DNA from: CAZFLD01 sp964519835
GTDB lineage: Bacteria; Spirochaetota; Spirochaetia; DSM-27196; CAZFLD01
DNA length: 5,218 nucleotides
NCBI GenBank assembly: GCA_964519835.1
Contig: CAZFLD010000156.1
Span: 1-5,218 of the forward strand
Direction of reading: 5' to 3'
Notes under the pieces: model-generated
Databases searched by the model: none
What the model saw: only the letters and a program-made list of their open reading frames with translations
What the model was told of the DNA's origin: nothing
In this document: positions 1-5,218 of the stretch, in pieces
How the letters are laid out: each line of letters begins with the position of its first letter
How positions within the stretch are numbered: position 1 is the stretch's first letter
Translations under genes and position numbers: made by a program

Positions 1-161
1 AGAAGCTTCAGGACCCGTCGCGCCGTCGCCCGGTCCTCGTCGCGGGTGATTACCTCGGCGCCGCCGGCGGCCGCCGCCCTCCGATGTCGCTTTGTCCCCC
101 AAGGAGATACCGTTGGAGCGAGCAGAGTACCGGTTGTATGACGACTACCATCTCGACGTGA
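1..161 (+). CDS. Possible C-terminal fragment of an FAD-dependent amine oxidase-like protein (5' end outside window)
   Basis: The frame starting at base 3 is open from the left edge to a TGA at 159-161. It contains PVLVAGDYLG, about residues 10-19 of the fragment. This resembles the C-terminal FAD-contact motif of flavin amine oxidases and protoporphyrinogen oxidase-like proteins, where a hydrophobic strand leads into G-D-Y/x-L-G shortly before the end. In that family the motif is normally followed by a helix with Gly and Ala residues ending in a pattern like SGxxAA. Here the sequence after the motif is Arg- and Pro-rich and does not match. The frame also runs 49 bases into the next gene, an unusually long same-strand overlap. 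The tail may therefore be divergent, or the gene may be frameshifted near 57-90. Only about 50 residues are visible, so the family call rests on one motif and is weak. Confidence 0.3.
   Translation, partial: KLQDPSRRRPVLVAGDYLGAAGGRRPPMSLCPPRRYRWSEQSTGCMTTTIST
101..106 (+). promoter_or_regulatory. Ribosome binding site (AAGGAG) setting the start at 113
   Basis: AAGGAG is a near-perfect Shine-Dalgarno sequence with six bases between it and a TTG at 113-115. An earlier in-frame TTG at 92 would place this sequence inside codons 4 and 5 and has no ribosome binding site of its own. The downstream TTG is therefore the better start. Confidence 0.75.
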
Positions 162-484
162 CCGCCGACAGGGTACACTGGATGCGGATATTCTCAGACC
201 AGCGCCGCCTAATGCGGGGCAGGGGCGTGTTTCGGGAAGACATGTTGGTTCTATTGCATCCCTACCGTATAGACGACGTAACCGACGAAGCCGGCCTCCG
301 TGAGGAACTTGCCTTCGAAAGCCTGCCGGTATGGACCGAAACGACCTACCTGGTCCACTTGGGCACCGAGCGCCAAGGTTTCCCGGTGCAGGACGCGGTA
401 GAAATTCCCACCGGCCGCCACTTGGAGGCGGAGGAGATTCATGGGCTTGTTGGCCGCATCCAAGACGTCTTCCCGAGCGAGTAG
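113..484 (+). CDS. Conserved-looking small hypothetical protein, 123 aa
   Basis: I do not recognise this protein and assign no function. The TTG start at 113 is chosen because AAGGAG sits six bases upstream; the in-frame TTG at 92 would add seven residues and lacks a ribosome binding site. The product is small and soluble, with no signal peptide or membrane segment. It mixes charged helices with short hydrophobic strands (VHWMRIF near residue 22, MLVLLHPYRI near residue 45, TTYLVHLG near residue 77). The C-terminus is acidic and probably helical (HLEAEEIHGLVGRI). There is no metal-binding Cys cluster and no helix-turn-helix that I can see. The strand pattern would fit a compact alpha/beta or beta-sandwich fold, but that is a guess. 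It may follow the upstream partial frame in one transcript, and it converges with the kinase operon. Codon use resembles the kinases, so nothing points to recent transfer. Confidence 0.7.
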   Translation: MERAEYRLYDDYHLDVTADRVHWMRIFSDQRRLMRGRGVFREDMLVLLHPYRIDDVTDEAGLREELAFESLPVWTETTYLVHLGTERQGFPVQDAVEIPTGRHLEAEEIHGLVGRIQDVFPSE

Positions 485-496
485 ACGATGCGGGGA

Positions 497-538
497 CGGT
501 TACAACGGATAATGTGGACTACGTGCTGTTGGTAACCG
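497..538. terminator. Inverted repeat between convergent genes, possible bidirectional terminator
   Basis: CGGTTAC (497-503) is an exact inverted copy of GTAACCG (532-538). AAC (504-506) can also pair with GTT (528-530), skipping one bulged G at 531, to give a stem of about ten pairs with a 21-base loop. It fills most of the 66-bp gap between the + strand stop at 484 and the - strand stop at 551, where a shared terminator is expected. No T-run follows on either strand, so this is not a textbook intrinsic terminator. It could slow polymerase or protect 3' ends, or be chance. Confidence 0.35.
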
Positions 539-550
539 AATCGCCGGCCG

Positions 551-2410
551 TCACGGCATTATCTCAGTAGCCGTGGGAGTTCTGACCGTAACCATCGCTC
601 CGCCGAGCTCCTTGTGGCGCCCAAAATCGAGGGACGCTCCGAGTTGCTGAGACATTGCTCGCACGAGCTGGAGCCCGAGACCGGTGCCGCCACCGGCTTG
701 TGAGGACGGTCGGGACTCGGCGCCCGGCGGTGGAAAGCCCGGGCCGGAATCGCCGACCGCCAACACAAGACAGGCGCCCTCATTGTGGGCTTCAACTCGA
801 ATGGCGCCGGCTCCGTCCCTGCCCCCGCCGTACTTGGATGCGTTGACCATAAGCTCCGACGCAATCAAAGAGATCGGAATGGCTTTCTCCATGGGGAGCA
901 GAATCGGCTGCGCCCGAATCTCTAAGGCATCCGCCGCGCCGGGGGTAACAACAGTCATGGCAAGCCGCTCGAGGCACTGATCGATCGGCACCAGACCGAT
1001 GTGGGCGGACTCGTAGAACATTTCATGTACCGCGGCGACGGCGCCTATCCGGGTTTCGAGGTCACCGCAGAATGTCTCGATATCGGACCCGGCCGCTTGC
1101 TGCAGATGGACGATGCTCAAGACAAGCTGCAGGTTGTTCTTTACCCGATGGTGGATCTCCTGCAGGAGCAGTTCCTTTTCTCGAAGTGCCGTTGTCAGTC
1201 GCCGTCCCTCTTTGTCTTTGCGGAGGGATTCTTGTTCGAGGCGTTGCGCCATTTCGTCAACGGCAACCGCGAGCTGCGATAGCTCGGTTTGTCCCGGCGG
1301 AATACCGGTGCGGGCGGACAGGTCGCCGGCACTGATACGACCCGCGGTTGCGGCGAGAGCCTCGAAGCGCCAACCAAGGACGGCGCGCCCAAGCAAGACC
1401 GCCGTTACCACCGCAAGCACCACCACAAGCGCCATAAGCAACACGTTGATTGCGAGCGCCCGCAGGGCGTCGGCCCTAATGGAGCTCTCCGGATATCCAA
1501 GCACGATGGTGAGGTACGGTGCCCGGCTGGGTCCGGTTTCGCTGCTGCTTCCGACGGCAAGGCGACGGTACACGTAGAACCGATCGATACCGTCGGAGCC
1601 TCTGTCCCTCACAATGCCGCCCGAATCGTCGGCGTTGATTCCGCGCCAGACGGACTCCTTTATAGGAGATCCTATCGGATTGGTCTCCTTTACCGGGTGA
1701 AAGAAAATCCTAATTCCGTTGCGATCCGTGATGCCGAGGATCGTCTCCTCCGGAAACTCCAATCGGTCAAACAGCGCGGCGTAGTCCGAGAGCCGGTACA
1801 CCAGCCCAACGGCTCCGCGGATCTCGCCGTGGACGCCTACGATGGGCGTTGCGTAGGGAAACGCCGGCGCGCCGTTCGCGCGGGCAAGCACAAACTCTCC
1901 CGGGCAGTGGCGACCGCTTTCGAGCGCGCCTTGGATGTGTGCGCGATCGCTCAAGTCGAATCCCGGCGGCAGATTGGGCGAGGCAACCACCCGGCCGGCA
2001 CGATCTACCACCGTGATGTTGACAAGTTGGGGGTTTTCCGCGAGCAGCACCGACAACACCTCGCTTTGGTGGTCGATGTTTCCCGTGCGGAAGGCGGGAA
2101 GGGCGGCCACCACATCGAGGAGCCTCTCCACCGACCTCTGGGTTTCCTCCTGGATTCCTGCAATTGTCTCTATTTCGCGGCCTGCACCGTCGCGGAAATC
2201 GGCAAATCGATCTTCCGCTTGTTTTATTCCACCCACGACGATAATCAGCAGCGCGGGCACGAGGGCAACAAGCGTGGTCAGAACCAGCGCCCCGCGAATT
2301 GACGGAGTCCGGCGCACCGGAGAAACTTGGCCAAGCGCGTGGATTTGTTCTCCCGGGGAGATTGGTCTTGTCACGGGAATTGGGTTTTGTTTGATCCGTT
2401 GCGTTTTCAC
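551..2410 (-). CDS. Membrane-bound sensor histidine kinase: Cache/PDC sensor, HAMP, HisKA_2, HATPase
   Basis: This 619-aa sensor kinase should autophosphorylate on His and pass phosphate to a response regulator that is not in the window. In order: TM1 at about 40-62; an extracytoplasmic region at about 63-312 that resembles a double Cache (PDC) ligand sensor, with DRAGRVVASP near 136 and the conserved FPYATPIVG segment near 184; TM2 at about 318-341; HAMP at about 342-394; a HisKA_2 dimerisation and phosphoacceptor segment from about 418 with EIHHRVKNNLQ (acceptor probably His421); and a HATPase domain at about 510-615. The ATP site looks complete: N-box ELMVNASKYG (Asn523), G1 box DSGPG (Asp554) and G2 GTGLGL near 575. 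GTG at 2410 is chosen because it forms a four-base GTGA overlap with the upstream stop. A GTG at 2428 would add six residues, and neither start has a clear ribosome binding site, as fits translational coupling. The kinase class is certain; the ligand is unknown, with small organic acids or amino acids being common for Cache domains. Confidence 0.93.
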   Translation of the reverse strand: MKTQRIKQNPIPVTRPISPGEQIHALGQVSPVRRTPSIRGALVLTTLVALVPALLIIVVGGIKQAEDRFADFRDGAGREIETIAGIQEETQRSVERLLDVVAALPAFRTGNIDHQSEVLSVLLAENPQLVNITVVDRAGRVVASPNLPPGFDLSDRAHIQGALESGRHCPGEFVLARANGAPAFPYATPIVGVHGEIRGAVGLVYRLSDYAALFDRLEFPEETILGITDRNGIRIFFHPVKETNPIGSPIKESVWRGINADDSGGIVRDRGSDGIDRFYVYRRLAVGSSSETGPSRAPYLTIVLGYPESSIRADALRALAINVLLMALVVVLAVVTAVLLGRAVLGWRFEALAATAGRISAGDLSARTGIPPGQTELSQLAVAVDEMAQRLEQESLRKDKEGRRLTTALREKELLLQEIHHRVKNNLQLVLSIVHLQQAAGSDIETFCGDLETRIGAVAAVHEMFYESAHIGLVPIDQCLERLAMTVVTPGAADALEIRAQPILLPMEKAIPISLIASELMVNASKYGGGRDGAGAIRVEAHNEGACLVLAVGDSGPGFPPPGAESRPSSQAGGGTGLGLQLVRAMSQQLGASLDFGRHKELGGAMVTVRTPTATEIMP

Positions 2411-5040
2411 GAGTGGCTCGAGTCCCACGGGAACAAGACAACAACGGTTGTTACCGGGTCTCGCTCGATGGACACCGTTCCACCAAGGCCCGCAATCAAT
2501 CCCTGGACCAAGGCCAGGCCAAGCGTCTGCGAGTCTTTGGTGATGAGGTCGCCGGCAATCGGCGTGCCGCTGTTGCTTAGGCGTAGAACGAGATGCTTGC
2601 GATCGTCACTCGGCGTCATACGTACCCGGTAACTGTGTTCTTGCTCGCCCTTGAATCCATGCTTGAGCGCGTTGGTTGTAATCTCGTTTACCACAAGACC
2701 AAGGCTTGTTGCCTCCTTTGCGGGCAGCCGCACGGAGGGAATGTCGATGTAGACGGCAATTGGTCCAATCCCCGCGCCGGAGAGTATGCCGTGCACGAGG
2801 TCGGGGATGTAGCTCTTCAGATCGACTTCGAGATCTCCTTCGTTGCGGCTCAATAGCTCGTGGACCGATTGAATTGTGGTAATTCGACTCTGCAGGTCCG
2901 AAAGGTCAACCTCGTGCCCCAAGGCCGCCTTTTTGAGCGACAGCAGAGACAAAACCGTGGCCAGATTGTTTTTGACCCGATGGTTTAGCTCCGCCATCAG
3001 CTTGTTTTTGTGATTGACGCCTTTGGCGAGTTGTAGGTTGCTGTAGGCAAGCTCCGAAAGCTGGGTGGCAACGATGTAGAGGAGATTGGCGACCTTTTCG
3101 AATCGGTTGCGGGACATGATCGGGACCTCTTTGAAGGCCGCCTCTACCTCGTCTTCATCGGCGCCTATTTCCCGGGCGTAGGCACGTATCGACTCGAAGG
3201 AGTGGCCGGCATCGCGAACTTGGCCGATAAGCCAGTTAGCCACATGGGTCCCTCCGATGGTGATGGCGGTGCCGGCGTCCCAGAGTCCGGCGCTCAAGCA
3301 GGGCTGAATCTGCGGGCCGTTGGCCCCGGGCCTCGCAAGGCAAGCATCCGAACGAATGCAGTTTGCTTCACCCTTGGGCGTTCCGCGGACCAGATCCCGG
3401 CACAGCCGACAAAACCGACTCGATGTTGTGATCGGAACACCCGTGGGTGTCGCTATTATGCTCGCCACCCCGGTGGCGTCCGCGAACTGGTCTTGAAGCC
3501 GTTGGATGGCATCGATGTCGAAGAGCGCCTCGAAACTGACCGGAGTCTTATCCGTGACCGGCCGGGTAAGGGCGTTGAGGCGCCGCACCGTTGCCGCTTC
3601 GCGCTGTTTCCGTGCGGTAACATCACGCACCAGCGTAACAAAAAGTGATGAGTCACCCCCCAAGGAGCTGGTGTCCACTTCTACATCGATGATACTTCCG
3701 TCCCTCTTTTGGTGCCGTGTCTCGAAACGACCATGGCCAAGCGTTAGGATCGTCTGAATACGAGCCCGCGCGTCGGTCTTGTCCTCCGCCGCGTCGATGT
3801 CCCAGACCTGCATTCGTGTCAGTTCCGCGATACTATAGCCGAGCATACGAGCGGCGGCCGGATTCGCGTCTACGATTTGGCCTTTTGCGTCCACCAGCCA
3901 GTACCCGTCGCTCATACGACTAATTGTGTCTCGATAGGTGGTTTCTTGTTCCTGCTTTTCCGTCAGGTTTTCGGCGACCGCGAGGATTGCGGGTTCTCCG
4001 TCCAGTGTTATCGCGGTTAGGTGCACCCCGACAGGATGCGTCTTGCCGGACTTCTCCCTGTGCACGGCGGCGAAGTTTGTGGTCCGCGTCTCATTCAAAT
4101 GCTCCCAGATCCGGGTTCTATCCTCCCGGGTCACGCTTTCCGGATCTATATCGCCCACGCTCATGGTTACGAGCTCGTCCCGGGAGTATCCGGTGTCCTT
4201 GCACGCCCGTGCGTTTATCAACAACAGCCGCCCGTCCAAATCGTGGAGAAACACACCCAGTGGCAAGTGCTCGAGGACGGATCGAAACCGGTTCTCGCTT
4301 TCGCGCAACAGGTCTTCGGCGAGCTTTTGTTTGGTGATGTCTCTTCCCACACCGACAATTGCGGCAACATGACCGTGGGGGTCGAGGACTGTGCTGTCGG
4401 ACCAGCCGAAGTGCCGCCAGCCGTCTGCCGTCATGGCGCGCTGTTCGACGTAGGCGCGGTACGGGGGGCGACGCAGGTTTGCCATTGCTTCGGCCGTGGA
4501 TTGCCTGTCGTCGGGGTGCACAAGAGGCATAAAGGAACCGCCGAGAAGATCCTTCTCCTCCTTGCCAAAGGTTTTGCAGTAGGACGGGCTGACAAACTCG
4601 AAGCGGCCCTGCCCATCGATCTGCACCACGAGGTCGGTTTGCCTCTCCACCAAAAGGCGGTATCTGGCCAATTCGGAGAAAAGAGAGACGGCGTTGGAGA
4701 TCGTGGCGTCCATCAGTGGCAGTGGTATGTTCCGCATGACAAGGACGTGGTGCGGGAGGTCTGCAATTGCCTCCAGGGCCGGCTCGACGGAGGCATCGAG
4801 GAGGCAAAGAACCGGAAGACCGCGATCCGCGGCCAGTTGTTTTACGACGCCACAGATGTGATCGTAGGTCCGCCGTTCTACAGGCGCCACTGCAGCTACA
4901 ACGGAACGGTGGTGGTCTAAAATGGAGTTGGCCGTGGTTAGATCGTGGGCACAATAAACCTGGTAGCCGAGGCGGGTAAGGGTAGCTCGGTCTACCTCCG
5001 ATTGCCGAGTTTTGTCCCCAATTAGCAACAGATGTGCCAC
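2407..5040 (-). CDS. Soluble hybrid-like sensor kinase: pseudo-receiver, three PAS, PocR, HisKA_2, HATPase
   Basis: This 877-aa cytoplasmic kinase has no membrane segment. Residues 1-125 fold like a receiver (HLLLIGD as strand 1, LGYQVYCA as strand 2) but have AAVAPVE where the phospho-acceptor Asp belongs. Three PAS domains follow at about 126-240, 246-363 and 368-478, with PAC-like endings GRDITKQKLAE, AENLTEKQ and VRDVTARKQ. Residues about 500-612 match a PocR sensory domain, with Cys544, Cys547, Cys561, Cys567 and Cys581 and the GTHVANWLIGQV ending. PocR domains are proposed to sense small hydrocarbon derivatives. A helical linker (about 640-680) leads to HisKA_2 (ELNHRVKNN, acceptor His687) and HATPase with N-box NEITTNALKHG (Asn790) and TLGLALV near 839. 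The G1 box is altered to NSGTP (Asn823 in place of Asp), so ATP binding may differ. GTG at 5040 is the only start that keeps receiver strand 1; an in-frame stop lies four codons upstream. It is the first gene of the operon and overlaps the second kinase by four bases. No PAS cofactor is evident. Confidence 0.93.
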   Translation of the reverse strand: MAHLLLIGDKTRQSEVDRATLTRLGYQVYCAHDLTTANSILDHHRSVVAAVAPVERRTYDHICGVVKQLAADRGLPVLCLLDASVEPALEAIADLPHHVLVMRNIPLPLMDATISNAVSLFSELARYRLLVERQTDLVVQIDGQGRFEFVSPSYCKTFGKEEKDLLGGSFMPLVHPDDRQSTAEAMANLRRPPYRAYVEQRAMTADGWRHFGWSDSTVLDPHGHVAAIVGVGRDITKQKLAEDLLRESENRFRSVLEHLPLGVFLHDLDGRLLLINARACKDTGYSRDELVTMSVGDIDPESVTREDRTRIWEHLNETRTTNFAAVHREKSGKTHPVGVHLTAITLDGEPAILAVAENLTEKQEQETTYRDTISRMSDGYWLVDAKGQIVDANPAAARMLGYSIAELTRMQVWDIDAAEDKTDARARIQTILTLGHGRFETRHQKRDGSIIDVEVDTSSLGGDSSLFVTLVRDVTARKQREAATVRRLNALTRPVTDKTPVSFEALFDIDAIQRLQDQFADATGVASIIATPTGVPITTSSRFCRLCRDLVRGTPKGEANCIRSDACLARPGANGPQIQPCLSAGLWDAGTAITIGGTHVANWLIGQVRDAGHSFESIRAYAREIGADEDEVEAAFKEVPIMSRNRFEKVANLLYIVATQLSELAYSNLQLAKGVNHKNKLMAELNHRVKNNLATVLSLLSLKKAALGHEVDLSDLQSRITTIQSVHELLSRNEGDLEVDLKSYIPDLVHGILSGAGIGPIAVYIDIPSVRLPAKEATSLGLVVNEITTNALKHGFKGEQEHSYRVRMTPSDDRKHLVLRLSNSGTPIAGDLITKDSQTLGLALVQGLIAGLGGTVSIERDPVTTVVVLFPWDSSHS

Positions 5041-5051
5041 GATGGGACGTA

Positions 5052-5080
5052 ATTATGGCACGTCCGGCGCGCGATGTCTA
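5052..5080 (-). promoter_or_regulatory. Sigma70-type promoter with extended -10 for the kinase operon
   Basis: On the - strand, TAGACA (5080-5075; five of six matches to the -35 consensus) is followed by exactly 17 bases and CATAAT (5057-5052; five of six matches to the -10 consensus). TG-N sits directly before the -10 element (5060-5058), making it an extended -10. Only 11 bases separate the -10 element from the GTG at 5040, so transcription should begin about 4-6 bases before the start codon. This agrees with the lack of any Shine-Dalgarno sequence there. The call rests on sequence match alone, but spacing, both hexamers and gene position agree. Confidence 0.6.
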
Positions 5081-5100
5081 CAAAAACTCGATTAAGACCA

Positions 5101-5129
5101 TTTAGCTAAAGTACGTAATATACTCGTAC
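5101..5129. promoter_or_regulatory. Possible operator: two small inverted repeats upstream of the kinase promoter
   Basis: TTTAGCTAAA (5101-5110) is a perfect 10-bp palindrome. Directly beside it, GTACG (5111-5115) and CGTAC (5125-5129) form an inverted repeat with a 9-base AT-rich spacer. They lie in a locally AT-rich stretch, centred about 60 and 75 bases upstream of the predicted transcription start, where activators often bind. The repeats are short and I recognise no known regulator's site. AT-rich promoter DNA produces such dyads by chance, so this is tentative. Confidence 0.25.
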
Positions 5130-5218
5130 GATCACTCCTCACTTTTTGGTCCAACGGCGCCCACCGGGTTCGGGCAGGCGGTGTGTGCCGATGGCGCGGT
5201 TCTAGTGCCCTTGGCCAT

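Noticed and set aside
60..71. 12-bp palindrome GCCGCCGGCGGC
   Set aside because: Low-complexity GC-rich DNA readily forms such palindromes, and there is no loop or T-run to suggest a terminator.
1655..1692. Inverted repeat ATAGGA-GA-TCCTAT (1662-1675) and direct repeat CTCCTTTA (1655-1662 and 1685-1692)
   Set aside because: They lie inside the Cache sensor coding region and reflect the repeated KE(T/S) residues. They are too short to call a regulatory element.
1289..2302. 337-codon open frame on the + strand, antisense to the membrane kinase
   Set aside because: The opposite strand encodes an unmistakable kinase over the same bases. This frame gives an Arg/His-rich product with no domain, as is common opposite GC-rich genes.
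4021..4920. 299-codon open frame on the + strand, antisense to the PAS region of the soluble kinase
   Set aside because: It is explained by codon bias opposite real PAS domains. No ribosome binding site or recognisable motif supports it.
5092..5121. Possible rightward promoter TTAAGA-18-TAATAT
   Set aside because: Only about four of six bases match in each hexamer, and no rightward gene start can be supported in the window.
5106..5218. Open frames running off the right edge: + strand from 5106 (residues such as VCADGAVLVPLA near the edge) and - strand ATG at 5218 ending in TGA at 5132
   Set aside because: Both strands are open for short distances. Neither has a convincing start with a ribosome binding site nor a recognisable motif, so no neighbouring gene can be called.
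1..5218. Mobile elements, CRISPR arrays, tRNA or rRNA genes, riboswitches
   Set aside because: No terminal repeats, transposase motifs, spaced direct repeats or RNA-gene signatures are visible by eye. The space is almost wholly taken by the described genes.

Overview
The window is a GC-rich (roughly 58-60% by eye) stretch of bacterial chromosome dominated by one leftward operon of two HisKA_2-type sensor histidine kinases. The GTG and TTG starts, large multi-PAS kinases and tight gene packing suggest a free-living bacterium rich in environmental signalling, such as a spirochaete, proteobacterium or related group. No rRNA, tRNA or taxon-specific gene is present, so the source cannot be fixed.

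Layout. At the left edge (about 1-161, + strand) there is a possible last piece of an upstream gene whose frame carries a motif like the C-terminal FAD-binding end of amine oxidase-type flavoproteins. It overlaps a small + strand gene of unknown function (113-484, 123 aa), whose start is set by a strong Shine-Dalgarno sequence at 101-106. This small gene converges with the kinase operon, and the 66-bp gap between the stop codons holds an inverted repeat (497-538) that may end transcription in one or both directions.

The kinase operon reads right to left. The first gene (5040-2407, 877 aa) encodes a soluble kinase: a receiver-like domain lacking its phospho-acceptor Asp, three PAS domains, a Cys-rich PocR ligand-sensing domain, then HisKA_2 and HATPase. 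The second gene (2410-551, 619 aa) overlaps the first by 4 bases in a GTGA junction and encodes a membrane kinase: TM1, an extracytoplasmic Cache/PDC sensor, TM2, HAMP, HisKA_2 and HATPase. A well-formed promoter (TAGACA, 17 bp, TG-N-CATAAT; 5052-5080, - strand) lies so close to the first GTG that its mRNA should be leaderless or nearly so. Two small inverted repeats lie just upstream of it.

Working model (inference): the pair senses an extracellular ligand through the Cache kinase and an internal small molecule or redox state through the PAS/PocR kinase, and both pass phosphate to a response regulator encoded elsewhere. No response regulator, output domain or methyl-accepting protein lies in the window. 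No mobile element, CRISPR array, RNA gene or clearly unprecedented system was found. The points most worth a second look are the coupled kinase pair, the pseudo-receiver, the PocR domain on a HisKA_2 kinase, the altered ATP-lid motif and the near-leaderless promoter.
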